Positions 33,859 through 43,020 of a stretch of DNA of 64,000 nucleotides are shown here, piece by piece. Location of the stretch: assembly GCA_002305265.1 (NCBI GenBank), contig DBQP01000017.1, forward strand, positions 52,130-116,129, given 5' to 3'. Source of the stretch: Prevotellaceae bacterium UBA1391 (GTDB lineage: Bacteria; Bacteroidota; Bacteroidia; Bacteroidales; Bacteroidaceae). The position numbers and the translations under genes were made by a program. Numbering within the stretch: position 1 is the first letter of the stretch; the number at the start of each line of letters is the position of its first letter. The notes below the pieces were generated by a model that saw nothing but the letters and a program-made list of their open reading frames with translations, did not search any database and was not told the DNA's origin.

Positions 33859-33946
33859 GCAAGCCGCTGCCGCCGCCGAAGGGGCGGAGCTGGCTCCCAT
33901 TTTTTCCAGGAAATACACATCAACTACCCATTTTAACCTCATCATC

Positions 33947-35257
33947 ATGAAACGCAACATCCTGTTCGTTGTGCTGCTCGCCGTGCTCCTGCCGCTCGGT
34001 GTGAGCGCCAAGAAGAAACCGACGCCGAAGACCGACCGCGAAGTGTGGGTCGACATCATGTATCAAATGGCCGAGCCTGTGCTCCGCAACATGGCGGAAG
34101 GCAAGCTGCAAGCCACGATGACCGTGGAGAACGGCGGCCTTGAGCTGTCGCCCACGTGGGACGGCCGCAACAAGAAAGTGAGCTACATGGAGGCTTTCGG
34201 ACGCCTCATGGCCGGTCTGGCGCCGTGGCTGACACTGCCCGACGACGACACGGCTGAGGGCGCCAAGCGCAAGCAGTTGCGCGAGTGGGCGCTGAAGGCG
34301 TATGCCAACGCCGTCGACCCGGAGAGCCCGGACTATCTGGGCTGGACGGCCGGTGGGCAGACGCTGGTGGACGCGGCCTACGTGGTGGAGTCGCTCTACC
34401 GCGGCTACGACGTGCTCTGGAAGGGCCTCGACGAGGTGACGAAGCAGCGCTACATCAAGGAGATCCAGGGCCTGCGACGCTATCAGCCGCCCTACACGAA
34501 CTGGCTGCTCTTCGTGGCGATGGAGGAATGCTTCCTGAAATATGTGGGCGCGTCGGCCGACGACACCCGCATCCTGCTGTGCCTCTCGAAGATTGAAGAG
34601 TGGTATATGGGCGACGGTTTCTACTCCGACGGTCCTTCGTACACGCTGGACTACTACAATGCCTTCGTCATCCAGCCCATGTATGTGGAGTGTCTGGAGA
34701 TGCTGTCCGCGCGTCAGGGTGGCAACAGCTACCTCGTGCCGGGCAAGGGCAACGACAAGATCCGCACGGCGAACGCCCGTGTGAAGGAGGTGACGAAGCG
34801 CATGCAGCGCTATGCCACCATCCTCGAGCGCTTCATCTCGCCCGAAGGCACTTTCCCCGTCATTGGCCGCTCGATTCCCTACCGCATGGCGGTGTTCCAG
34901 CCGCTGGCCCAGCTGGCCTGGCGCAAGCAGCTGCCGCAGGAGCTGACGAACGGGCAGGTGCGTGCTGGCATCACGGCCGTGGCGAAGAACATGTTCGGAC
35001 GGGCCAACAACTTCAACCAGCAGGGCTTCCTCACCATCGGCTTCATGGGCAACCACCCCAGCGTGGCCGACTGGTATACGAACAACGGCTCGCTCTACAT
35101 GACGTCGTTGGCCTTCCTGCCGCTCGGCCTTCCTGCGGACGATCCCTTCTGGACGGCGCCGGCCGAGAAGTGGACGAGCAAGAAGGCATGGGAGGGCGAG
35201 GACTTCCCGAAAGACCACAAGTGGGACATCAACCGCCAGCCGCTCTACTGGGAGTGA
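33947..35257 (+). CDS. Secreted DUF2264 domain protein
   Basis: A 436-residue protein with a signal peptide (MKRNILFVVLLAVLLPLGVSA) followed by a single DUF2264 domain. Landmarks are YMEAFGRLMAGLAPWL, YQPPYTNWLLFVAMEE and FYSDGPSYTLDYYNAFVIQPM. The family has an alpha/alpha-barrel look, is common in gut Bacteroidota and is thought to act on carbohydrates; activity is unproven. Here it has no SusC/SusD neighbours. A hairpin lies 20 bp downstream. Confidence 0.85.
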   Translation: MKRNILFVVLLAVLLPLGVSAKKKPTPKTDREVWVDIMYQMAEPVLRNMAEGKLQATMTVENGGLELSPTWDGRNKKVSYMEAFGRLMAGLAPWLTLPDDDTAEGAKRKQLREWALKAYANAVDPESPDYLGWTAGGQTLVDAAYVVESLYRGYDVLWKGLDEVTKQRYIKEIQGLRRYQPPYTNWLLFVAMEECFLKYVGASADDTRILLCLSKIEEWYMGDGFYSDGPSYTLDYYNAFVIQPMYVECLEMLSARQGGNSYLVPGKGNDKIRTANARVKEVTKRMQRYATILERFISPEGTFPVIGRSIPYRMAVFQPLAQLAWRKQLPQELTNGQVRAGITAVAKNMFGRANNFNQQGFLTIGFMGNHPSVADWYTNNGSLYMTSLAFLPLGLPADDPFWTAPAEKWTSKKAWEGEDFPKDHKWDINRQPLYWE

Positions 35258-35277
35258 GCCCGGCGGAGCCATAAGAA

Positions 35278-35329
35278 AAGAGGTAGGAGAGCGTGGGCGC
35301 TGCGTGCGGCCGTCGTTCTCTTACCTCTT
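35278..35329 (+). terminator. Hairpin after the DUF2264 gene
   Basis: AAGAGGTAGGAGA (35278-35290) pairs, with one G-U, with TCTCTTACCTCTT (35317-35329). A weak T-rich run follows. It probably ends the nupG-lipoprotein-DUF2264 transcript. Confidence 0.65.
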
Positions 35330-35430
35330 CTTCGATTTTACAATGCAGCGCTTCCGTCTGCCGGTGCCTGCCTGCGCGCAGTGGACGCGGGCTGGGGCGG
35401 CGGTGTGCGCGCATACCTATTCTGACTGAC

Positions 35431-36060
35431 ATGCTATATTTCGACGCACATACACACCACTATCGGGAACCCGACGCGCACTACGCGGGCGTGGTCTCGC
35501 TGCGGCACGACGACCCGTGGCCGCCGGCGGGCCTCTGCGCCGTGGGCATCCATCCGTGGGACGTGGACGCCAGCTGGCCCGATCGGCTGCAAGCGCTGGC
35601 GCTGCGCCTGCAGGAGGGCCGTGCCACGGCTGTGGGCGAATGTGGACTGGACCGCCTCCGGGGCGGGACGGCGGCGGAGCAGGAAGCCTGCTTCCGTGCG
35701 CAGGTCGAACTGGCCGAGCGGCTTCGCCTGCCGCTCGTGGTGCACTGCGTGCGGGCAGTGGACGACGTGCTGCGGCTGACGCGGGGCGTGGAGCGGAAGA
35801 TGCTGCACGGCTTCCGGGGCGGACCGCAGCAGGCAGAGCAGTTGCTGCGCGCAGGCTTCTGGTTGTCGTTCGGTCCGCTCCATCAGGCGGAGAGCCTGCG
35901 CCGGGCCTATGACGCGGGCAGCATGCTGCTCGAGACCGACGACAGCGGACTGACGATCGAGGCCGTCTACGAGCGGGCGGCGAGCGCGCTCAACATCTCG
36001 GCCACGGACTTGGAGGTGCCGGGCACGACGATGTTCGGGGCAATCTCCGCCAAGGGCTGA
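35431..36060 (+). CDS. TatD-family metal-dependent hydrolase
   Basis: A 209-residue, compact TatD-like protein. The first metal site is FDAHTHHY, followed by AVGIHPWDV, AVGECGLDR, LPLVVHCVRA and a late MLLETDDSG carrying the last conserved Asp. TatD proteins are metal-dependent DNases or phosphodiesterases; despite the name they have no role in Tat export. It is shorter than the usual 255 or so residues, but the motifs are complete. Its last 94 bp overlap the convergent folK gene. Confidence 0.85.
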   Translation: MLYFDAHTHHYREPDAHYAGVVSLRHDDPWPPAGLCAVGIHPWDVDASWPDRLQALALRLQEGRATAVGECGLDRLRGGTAAEQEACFRAQVELAERLRLPLVVHCVRAVDDVLRLTRGVERKMLHGFRGGPQQAEQLLRAGFWLSFGPLHQAESLRRAYDAGSMLLETDDSGLTIEAVYERAASALNISATDLEVPGTTMFGAISAKG

Positions 36061-36437
36061 AGCATGAAGAGGCGCTCGCCCATGTGGGGATGGGGAAGGG
36101 TGAGCGCGGGCGTGCGCAGCTGGAGGTCGGCATAGAGGAGGATGTCGATGTCGATGATGCGGTCGTGGTAGGTACCGTCGCTTTTCTGCGTGCGGCCCAG
36201 CTGGCGCTCGATGTCCTGCGTGGCGTGCAGCAGCTGCAGCGGCGAGAGCTCGGTGTCGACCGCGATGCAGCAGTTGAGAAACTCGTTCTCGCTCTGGAAT
36301 CCCCAGGGCGGCGTAGGCAGGAAAGCGGATTGGGAGACGATGCTCCCGATCCGCTTTCCGATTTCGTGGATGGCACACGAAAGGTTGTGGGCTTTCTGCC
36401 CCAGATTCGTGCCCAAGGATAGATAGATTCGATTCAC
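35967..36437 (-). CDS. folK: 7,8-dihydro-6-hydroxymethylpterin pyrophosphokinase
   Basis: A 156-residue HPPK, which adds pyrophosphate to hydroxymethyl-dihydropterin in folate synthesis. The start is taken as GTG at 36437, because IYLSLGTNLG must be at the N-terminus; upstream residues are low complexity. Diagnostic motifs are PWGFQSENEFLNCC and the metal/ATP site DRIIDIDILLY, then LPHPHMGERLFMLQPLAEIAP. It is last in the ftsX-uppP-truB-queA run. Its 3' end overlaps the TatD-like gene on the other strand by 94 bp. Confidence 0.93.
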   Translation of the reverse strand: MNRIYLSLGTNLGQKAHNLSCAIHEIGKRIGSIVSQSAFLPTPPWGFQSENEFLNCCIAVDTELSPLQLLHATQDIERQLGRTQKSDGTYHDRIIDIDILLYADLQLRTPALTLPHPHMGERLFMLQPLAEIAPNIVVPGTSKSVAEMLSALAARS

Positions 36438-36513
36438 TGTGCGAGGGTTTTGCGCGTGGCGCGGCCGCAGCGACAGGGGGCTGCGGCCGTGCACGCCGGG
36501 TCTGCATTGGGGC

Positions 36514-37569
36514 TCAGACGATGAGCAGGGCGTCGCCGTAGGTGCCGAACTTGTAGTCGTTCTTGAGTGCCTCCTTGTAGGCCGCCATCACTTTCTCGTA
36601 GCCGCCGAAGGCGCACGTGAGCATGAGCATGATGGTGAGGGGCAGCTGGAAGTTGATGACCAGCGCGTCGGCCACGTTGAAGTCGTAGGGCGGGAAGATG
36701 AACTTGCAGGTCCAGCCGTTGAATTCCTTGAGGATTCTGCCCGGACCGGCTGCGGTCTCGGTGGCGCGGAGGACGGTGCTGCCCACGGCACACACCTTGT
36801 GGCCGCCCTCGTGGCTGCGGTTGACGATGTCGCAGCACTGCGCGTCGATAATCATCTGCTCGCTGCTCATCTTGTGCTTCGTGAGGTCCTCGACGTCGAT
36901 GGCACGGAACGAGCCGAGGCCGGCGTGCAGCGTGAGGAATGCCTGCTCGACGCCCTTGATCTCCATGCGCTTCATCAGCTCGCGCGAGAAGTGGAGGCCG
37001 GTGGTGGGAGCGGTGACGGCGCCTTCCTGCGTGGCGTAGATGGTCTGGAAGGTCTCGAGGTCGTCGGGCGTCGTGGCGCGCAGCCGGCGCACGTCCTCTG
37101 GCAGCGGCGCCTCGCCGAGGACGTAGAGCGCGGCCTTGAACTCGTCGTGCGGGCCGTCGTAGAGGAAGCGAAGGGTGCGTCCGCGGCTGGTGGTGTTGTC
37201 GATCACCTCGGCCACCATCGAGTCGTCGTCGCCGAAATAGAGTTTGTTGCCGATGCGGATCTTGCGCGCCGGGTCGACGAAGACGTCCCACAGGCGCTGC
37301 TCCTCGTTGAGCTCGCGCAGGAGGAACACCTCGATCTTGGCGCCCGTCTTCTCCTTGTTGCCGTAGAGGCGTGCGGGAAAGACGCGCGTGTCGTTGAAGA
37401 TGAAGGAGTCGCCTTCGTCGAAATAGTCGAGGATGTCCTTGAACAGCCGGTGCTCGATTTGTCCCGTCTCGCGGTGGAGAACCATCAGCTTGCATTCGTC
37501 GCGGTTGAACGGCGGATGGAGGCCTATCTGGCTGTCGGGGAGCTTGAATTTGAATTGTGAAAGCTTCAT
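36514..37569 (-). CDS. queA: S-adenosylmethionine:tRNA ribosyltransferase-isomerase QueA
   Basis: A 351-residue enzyme that moves the ribosyl part of SAM onto preQ1 at the tRNA wobble base, forming epoxyqueuosine. It begins MKLSQFKFKLPDSQIG and carries the QueA signatures FNDTRVFPARLYG, TTGLHFSRELM and HAGLGSFRAIDVEDL. Full length. It lies 49 bp after truB and 76 bp before folK, in the conserved Bacteroidota order. Confidence 0.95.
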   Translation of the reverse strand: MKLSQFKFKLPDSQIGLHPPFNRDECKLMVLHRETGQIEHRLFKDILDYFDEGDSFIFNDTRVFPARLYGNKEKTGAKIEVFLLRELNEEQRLWDVFVDPARKIRIGNKLYFGDDDSMVAEVIDNTTSRGRTLRFLYDGPHDEFKAALYVLGEAPLPEDVRRLRATTPDDLETFQTIYATQEGAVTAPTTGLHFSRELMKRMEIKGVEQAFLTLHAGLGSFRAIDVEDLTKHKMSSEQMIIDAQCCDIVNRSHEGGHKVCAVGSTVLRATETAAGPGRILKEFNGWTCKFIFPPYDFNVADALVINFQLPLTIMLMLTCAFGGYEKVMAAYKEALKNDYKFGTYGDALLIV

Positions 37570-37618
37570 GTGCGTTCCTTTTTCTATGTTGTTTGTTGAT
37601 GTTCTGTGAGAAAGCGGG

Positions 37619-38419
37619 TCAGCCGACGGGGACGATGTCCTGCGCGTCGGCCCACGCCTCGAAGTCGTCGATGCGGATGGCCTGATCGACGGAATGGCTG
37701 CCGATGCGCGTGCGGCGCAGTCCCTGCAGGTAGGCACCGCTGCCCAGCGCAGTACCGATGTCGCGCGCCAGGGCCCGGATGTAGGTGCCCTTGCTGCAGA
37801 CGATGCGCACGGTGATGGCGGGCGAAAGCCCGTTGTTGTAGGCCTCGATGGCGCCGGCCTCCTCGGGCGCGAGCGTCTTGATGTCGACGGGGTGCGGCGG
37901 CCGCGTGGCGTCGGCGTCGAGGCGGCAGTCGAGCAGCTCGATTTCCTCGATGACGAGCAGTTTGGGCTTGAGCTCGATGTCGTGCCCCTTTCGCGCCATC
38001 TTGAAGGCGCGCTTGCCGTCGACCTTCACGGCGGAGAAGGCGGGCGGCACTTGCTCGATGCGTCCGTGGAAGCGCCGGAGCACCTCCTCCACCTGCTCGC
38101 GGGTGATGTGGGCGGTGGGATAAGTGGCGTCCTCGGCCTGCTCCATGTCGAAGGAAGGCGTCGTGGCGCCGAGACGGATGGTGGCGATGTATTCTTTCGT
38201 ACCGGCCTGCAGCGTGTCGATCTGCTTCGTGGCTTTGCCGGTGCAGACGAGCAGTACGCCCGTGGCCAGCGGGTCGAGCGTGCCGGCATGTCCCACGCGC
38301 AGCGTCTTGATGCCCAGCCGGCGGTTGAGGATGCCGCGCACACGGGAGACGATGCGGAAGGAGGTGGTGCCGTAGGGCTTGTCGAAACAGAAGATTTCGC
38401 CTTCTATGGGGTTGAGCAT
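37619..38419 (-). CDS. truB: tRNA pseudouridine-55 synthase TruB
   Basis: A 266-residue enzyme that makes pseudouridine 55 in the T-loop of tRNAs. The catalytic motif is GHAGTLDPLATGVL, with the nucleophilic Asp. The start MLNPIEGEIFCFDKPYGTTSF at 38419 is normal; upstream in-frame sequence is low complexity. A PUA-like C-terminal tail is short. In this lineage the gene follows uppP; here the gap between them is nearly 500 bp and contains a palindrome triplet. Confidence 0.95.
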   Translation of the reverse strand: MLNPIEGEIFCFDKPYGTTSFRIVSRVRGILNRRLGIKTLRVGHAGTLDPLATGVLLVCTGKATKQIDTLQAGTKEYIATIRLGATTPSFDMEQAEDATYPTAHITREQVEEVLRRFHGRIEQVPPAFSAVKVDGKRAFKMARKGHDIELKPKLLVIEEIELLDCRLDADATRPPHPVDIKTLAPEEAGAIEAYNNGLSPAITVRIVCSKGTYIRALARDIGTALGSGAYLQGLRRTRIGSHSVDQAIRIDDFEAWADAQDIVPVG

Positions 38420-38636
38420 GGCTGTGGAGGGAATGTGCGGAGTGTATGGAAAACGGGGCGGACGGCCGCTCCCTCCGTGGCGGAGGGCTGCCGGCGGTCT
38501 TGAAGGATGCCTGCCGCAGGTAGGGGGCGGCGCGGGCCGAAAACGCTGGCTGCGAATGCCGGATGCGTCGGCGCTGCATCGGCACGGGGTCCGGCCGACG
38601 GTCACAATCGTCGGGGACGACGTCCGCAATGATTTA

Positions 38637-38692
38637 CGAAGGCCTTCGTCATCGTTTTCGAAGGCCTTCGTGTTGGTTTTCGAAGGCCTTCG
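38637..38692. repeat. CGAAGGCCTTCG triplet, 22-bp spacing
   Basis: Three perfect 12-bp palindromes start at 38637, 38659 and 38681. The spacers are T-rich (GTTTT before copies 2 and 3), and the third copy is followed by TTTTTA. It lies between uppP and truB, in a gap (38420-38913) with no gene. Confidence 0.9.
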
Positions 38693-38913
38693 TTTTTATG
38701 GAAGAAGACGAAGGGGGATGTTTGGGAAACCGACCGCGCACGGCTGGAGAGGCGGATAGGCATGCGGCAGGATGCTCTCACGCAATGTGGGCTGCGCCTG
38801 CCGCGTCCGCTGCCGGTGCGGCTGGGGCGCTGCGGCAGCGTGGGGAGGGGAAGTAGGGGCTGCGCAAGAAAAAGGGTGGACGGGGACGCGCGTTGGGGCA
38901 GTCGTGCGGCGCG

Positions 38914-39756
38914 TCAGAAGCAGAGCTGCCAGACGAGCGTGGCGGTGCCGAGCACGGCGCAATAGATGGCGAACCAGATCATCTTGCCGCGCTTCACGAG
39001 GTTGATCATCCAGCTGCAGGCCAGGCATCCCGTGGCGAAGGCTGCGACGAAGCCCGTGAGCAGCGCCGGCATGGAGATGCCGCTCATGGCCTGCTCGAAG
39101 CCCGTGGCCATGATGTCCCTCACGTTCAGCACGGCCTCGCCCAGGATGGGCGGAATGACCATGAGGAAGGAGAACTTGGCAAGGCGCTCCTTGTTGTCGC
39201 CCAGCAGCAGACCGGTGCCGATGGTGGAGCCGGAGCGCGAGAGGCCGGGCAGGACGGCGATGCACTGGGCCACGCCGATGATGAAGGCGTCGCGCGTGGA
39301 GATGTGCTCCTTGGCGCGGGGCTTGGAGAAATAGGAGAAGGCCAGCAGCGCCGCCGTGACGAGCAGGCAGCAGCCGACGATGATCAGGCCGCTGAAGGCC
39401 TGCTCCACGAAGTCCTTGAAGAAGAGGCCGACGATGCCGATGGGAATCATCGAGACGAGGATGTTGAGGGCGTAGTTCTGCTCCTCGTTGAGGGAACGGA
39501 TGCCGTAGGGGCTCGGCGTGATGGCACTGCCGGTCTTGAAGAGGCCCTTGAAGATCCAGGATATTTCCTTCCAAAGAATGACGAGCGTGCTGAACACGGT
39601 GGCGATATGGACGGCCACGGTGAAGGTCATGACCTTCTCGGGGTCTTCCACGCCCAGCAATTCGCCGGCGAGGGCCAAGTGTCCGCTTGAGCTGACGGGC
39701 AGATATTCTGTCAGTCCTTGGAAAATGCCCATGATGAGGGCTTGCAACCAATCCAT
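38914..39756 (-). CDS. uppP: Undecaprenyl-diphosphatase UppP (BacA)
   Basis: A 280-residue polytopic membrane enzyme that dephosphorylates undecaprenyl diphosphate, recycling the carrier lipid for peptidoglycan and surface glycans. Both active-site motifs are intact: GLTEYLPVSSSGH near the N-terminus and PGLSRSGSTIG near residue 170. Full length. It lies between DUF3098 and truB in the housekeeping run. Confidence 0.96.
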   Translation of the reverse strand: MDWLQALIMGIFQGLTEYLPVSSSGHLALAGELLGVEDPEKVMTFTVAVHIATVFSTLVILWKEISWIFKGLFKTGSAITPSPYGIRSLNEEQNYALNILVSMIPIGIVGLFFKDFVEQAFSGLIIVGCCLLVTAALLAFSYFSKPRAKEHISTRDAFIIGVAQCIAVLPGLSRSGSTIGTGLLLGDNKERLAKFSFLMVIPPILGEAVLNVRDIMATGFEQAMSGISMPALLTGFVAAFATGCLACSWMINLVKRGKMIWFAIYCAVLGTATLVWQLCF

Positions 39757-39918
39757 GTTGTGTGGGTTTGTGGGGTGGGGAAGTTGAGAATCGGGCCCAT
39801 CGGGGTGTGGAGCCGATGTGCTGGGCTTGTCGTTCGGGCGCGCCAGCGTGGGCTGTCAGTGGTTTCGGCGGCACGCGCTGGCTGAGCAGGCAGCGGCGCT
39901 GTCCGCAGCGGCGGCGGC

Positions 39919-40200
39919 TCAGGCCGTCTCGTCTGTGGCGGAAGCGGCTGTCGCGTCGAGGCTGTTTCCAGCCTGCTCTTCTTTCTTGGCCGGACGCTTG
40001 TAGAGAATGGCGAAGATGGTGAAGATGAATCCGAACAGGCTGATCATCGGGCCGACGACGATGCGACGGGTGGAGAAGATGTCGGGGTTGAAGGCCTCTT
40101 CGGTCGTGCTGCCGCCGGTCATGAGGATGAATCCCAGCACGATGATGGCAAAGCCGACGGCGAGGAGGATGTAGTTCAACTTGGAAAATGCAAAGTTCAT
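39919..40200 (-). CDS. DUF3098 family membrane protein
   Basis: A 93-residue protein with two transmembrane helices (YILLAVGFAIIVLGFILMTGG and MISLFGFIFTIFAILY) and a polar tail. DUF3098 proteins are conserved in Bacteroidota directly after ftsX, as here, and their function is unknown. The position suggests a part in division or envelope synthesis, which is inference. Confidence 0.9.
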   Translation of the reverse strand: MNFAFSKLNYILLAVGFAIIVLGFILMTGGSTTEEAFNPDIFSTRRIVVGPMISLFGFIFTIFAILYKRPAKKEEQAGNSLDATAASATDETA

Positions 40201-40273
40201 AGGGGCGATGGGTTTCGTTTGATGCGTTGTTGGGGGTGGGCGGGAGAGGTCTCCTCAGACGTCGTCTGCCTCG

Positions 40274-41149
40274 TCAGACGTGGTAGAGGTCGTTCGACGA
40301 CATGCGGAGATACTTGCTGAGGCTGACGTAGGTGCAGATCCAGGTAATGAGCAGGCCGAAGAGCACGACGGCGCTGCCCACGATGAACTTCACGCGGAAG
40401 TCGATGATGTTGCCGAGTTCCGGCTCCATCTTGCTCCAGGAGTGGAGCGCGAAGAAAATCAGCGCGTCGGCCAGCACGGCGGAGATGATGCCGATGAGCA
40501 GCGACTGGCGCAGGAAGGGCTTGCGGATGAACCACCACGAGGCGCCTACGAGCTTCATGGTGTTGATGCTGAAGCGCTTGGCGAAGATGGTCAGGCGCAC
40601 GGTGTTGTTGATGAGCTCGAAGGAGATGTAGGTGAAGAGCACGGCGATGATGAGCAGGATGATGCCCAGCTTGCGCAGGTTGTTGTTGACCGACTGCATC
40701 AGCTCTTTCTGATAAAGCACGTCGACTACCTCCGGCCGCGTCCTCAAGTCGCGCTCAATCTGCGTGAGCGAGTCGTTGTTGGCATATTCCGCGTTGAGCT
40801 TGAGTTCGAACGAGGCGGTGAAGGGGTTGTAGTCGATGAACTCCGTCGGGTCGACGCCCATGGCCTCGGTCTCCTCCTCCAGCGCCTGCTGCTTGGAGAT
40901 GTAGCTCACCTGCTTGACGTAGGGCTGGGCTTCCAGTTCCTTCCGCATCACGTCCACGCTGTCTCCGGTGACGGCATCGCTCACCAGCAGCGACACGTTG
41001 ATGTTCTCGCGGACATACGTGGAGAGGTTCTGGGCGATGAGCACGAAGAGCACGATGGTGCCGAGCAAAACCAGCACGAGCGAAGTGCTGATGCACGAAG
41101 TGGTGAATTGCGTGCTGAAGAACTTGCTTTTTCGATGAGATTTGGACAT
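40274..41149 (-). CDS. ftsX: Cell-division permease-like protein FtsX
   Basis: A 291-residue protein with the FtsX layout: one N-terminal transmembrane helix, a periplasmic domain of about 120 residues (ENINVSLLVSDAVTGD), and three more helices with the permease-like KLVGASWWFIRKPFLRQ. FtsX works with the ATPase FtsE to control septal peptidoglycan hydrolases; ftsE is not in the window. The ATG at 41149 gives MSKSHRKSKFFS, the normal Bacteroidota start. Confidence 0.93.
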   Translation of the reverse strand: MSKSHRKSKFFSTQFTTSCISTSLVLVLLGTIVLFVLIAQNLSTYVRENINVSLLVSDAVTGDSVDVMRKELEAQPYVKQVSYISKQQALEEETEAMGVDPTEFIDYNPFTASFELKLNAEYANNDSLTQIERDLRTRPEVVDVLYQKELMQSVNNNLRKLGIILLIIAVLFTYISFELINNTVRLTIFAKRFSINTMKLVGASWWFIRKPFLRQSLLIGIISAVLADALIFFALHSWSKMEPELGNIIDFRVKFIVGSAVVLFGLLITWICTYVSLSKYLRMSSNDLYHV

Positions 41150-41360
41150 ATATTCGAGAAAGAGTTTCGATGGATTCGGGGTGACGCCGAGCGCTGCTGC
41201 GGGTTGGATCGTTGCGGGGGGATGAGGCGGTCGGTGCAGTTGGCCGATGCGATTGCTGCTGGCCTGCATTGGCGCAGGGCGCTTCAGCGGGATTGATCGC
41301 TGCATTTGCCTGTTGTGGCCGCTGCCGGCGCACGTCGGTGGGTGGGCAGCCGGCCTGCGG

Positions 41361-42704
41361 TCAGCCTGCCGCCACTTCCTCGCCTTGCAGCGTGGCCGAA
41401 GAGGAGCCGGTGATGCGGACGCGCACGTAGTCGCCGATGTGGTGGGTGCCGCGGTCGAACACCACCACTTTGTTCTGCTCCGTTCGTCCGAAGAGTTGTG
41501 CGCGGCTGCGCTTGCTCACGCCCTCCACGAGAATCGTGAATTCCTTGCCCACGTCCTTGCGGTAGCTCTCGGCGGAGAGCTCGTTCTGCAGGGCGATCAT
41601 CTCGTTCAGCCGTGCCGTCTTGGTTTCCTCCGGCACGTCGTCGGGCAGGTGCTTCGAGGCGTAGGTGCCAGGGCGCTCGCTGTATTTGAACATGAACGCG
41701 CTGTCGTAGCCCACCTCGCGCATCAGGCTCAGCGACATCTGGTGATCCTCCTCCGTCTCGCTGTGGTAGCCGACGAAGATGTCCGTCGTGATGCCGCAGT
41801 CGGGCAGGATGCGGCGGATGGCCGCCACGCGGTCCAGATACCAGGCACGCGTGTATTTGCGGTTCATGAGCTTCAGGATGCGGTCGCTTCCGCTCTGCAC
41901 GGGCAGGTGGATGTGGCGGCAGAGATTGTCGTGGGCCGCTATCACGTGCAGCGTTTCGTCGCTCATGTCCTTGGGATGACTGGTGGTGAAGCGGATGCGC
42001 ATCTGCGGATAGGCTTCGGCCACGCGGGCCAGCAACTGCGGAAAGCCGATGGCCGGCGTGTCGTCCGTTGCGCCTTCGGGCCGGAAACTGTAGGAGTTGA
42101 CGTTCTGTCCCAGCAGCGTCACTTCCTTGTAGCCGCGCTGCTGCAGGTCGCCCACCTCCTTGAGGATGCTTTCCACGTCGCGGCTCCGTTCCCGTCCTCG
42201 TGTGTAGGGCACAATGCAGTAGTGGCAGAAATTGTTGCAGCCACGCGTGATGCTGACAAAGCCGCTGATGTGGTTGGCAGAGATGCGTTCGGGCAGCACG
42301 TCGCGGTAGGTCTCCGTCGTCGACAGCTGCACGTTCACGGCCTTCTCGCCGATTTCCGCTGCCGCAAACAGATCGGGCAGCGACATATAGGAGTCGGGGC
42401 CGGCCACGAGGTCGGCATGATGCTTGTTGATGAGTTCTTCCTGCGCACGCTCGGCCATGCAGCCCACCACGCCCACGATGAGCGGGCTCTTCCGCCGCTT
42501 CTTCTCGCTGTTCAGGGCTTCGAGGCGATGCACGATCTTTTGTTCGGCATTGTCGCGCACGGAGCAAGTGTTGAGCAATACGGCGTCGGCTTCCTCCACA
42601 CTCTCGCAGGGGTCGTAGCCCGCCATCTTCATCACCGACGCAATCACTTCAGAGTCGGCAACGTTCATCTGGCAGCCGTAAGTTTCGATATATAGATGCT
42701 TCAT
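41361..42704 (-). CDS. miaB: tRNA-2-methylthio-N6-dimethylallyladenosine synthase MiaB
   Basis: A 447-residue radical-SAM methylthiotransferase that modifies A37 of tRNAs reading codons starting with U. The N-terminal domain keeps its three cluster cysteines (YGCQMN, NTCSVR, VGCMAE). The radical-SAM motif is CNNFCHYC, and a C-terminal TRAM domain ends the protein. It is first in the minus-strand run that continues with ftsX 210 bp later; that gap (41150-41360) holds only weak 22/44-bp-spaced GCTGC words. Confidence 0.97.
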   Translation of the reverse strand: MKHLYIETYGCQMNVADSEVIASVMKMAGYDPCESVEEADAVLLNTCSVRDNAEQKIVHRLEALNSEKKRRKSPLIVGVVGCMAERAQEELINKHHADLVAGPDSYMSLPDLFAAAEIGEKAVNVQLSTTETYRDVLPERISANHISGFVSITRGCNNFCHYCIVPYTRGRERSRDVESILKEVGDLQQRGYKEVTLLGQNVNSYSFRPEGATDDTPAIGFPQLLARVAEAYPQMRIRFTTSHPKDMSDETLHVIAAHDNLCRHIHLPVQSGSDRILKLMNRKYTRAWYLDRVAAIRRILPDCGITTDIFVGYHSETEEDHQMSLSLMREVGYDSAFMFKYSERPGTYASKHLPDDVPEETKTARLNEMIALQNELSAESYRKDVGKEFTILVEGVSKRSRAQLFGRTEQNKVVVFDRGTHHIGDYVRVRITGSSSATLQGEEVAAG

Positions 42705-42729
42705 GTTGAAAAATCACGCTATTGGAGTG

Positions 42730-42737
42730 CAAAGGTA
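42730..42737 (-). promoter_or_regulatory. Promoter -7 box for miaB (TACCTTTG on the minus strand)
   Basis: The minus strand reads TACCTTTGCACTCC, 26-33 nt upstream of the miaB ATG, leaving a short leader. Confidence 0.7.
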
Positions 42738-42790
42738 CGGAAACTTTTCCATATACCGGTGATTTTTCGCGCGATTAAATGATAAAAGAA

Positions 42791-42990
42791 ATGCGCGCAT
42801 CATCATATAATGAAATGCGCATCATCATTTAAAGAAACACGCTTTCTCATAAAAAGTAACGTGCTTTCTCATAAAAAGTAACGTGCATCATCATTTAAAG
42901 AAGCGTGCATTCTCATAAAAAGAAATGTGCATCATCATTTAAAGAAGCGTGCATTCTCATAAAAAGAAACGCGTGCATCATCTTTTCCGA
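42791..42990. repeat. 22-bp tandem array, two alternating variants
   Basis: Units start at 42815, 42837, 42859, 42881, 42903, 42925, 42947 and 42969, all exactly 22 bp apart, plus a 24-bp unit at 42791. Two variants share a GTGC start and an AAAGAA end: one has GCATCATCATTTAAAG, the other GCATTCTCATAAAAAG (or GCTTTCTCATAAAAAG). They are mixed, nearly alternating at the right end. A-tracts recur every two turns, so the DNA should be curved. 22 is not a multiple of three, and no gene is encoded. Confidence 0.92.
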
Positions 42991-43020
42991 CAGGCCGTTC
43001 TGCCATTTTCCACCGCTCCG

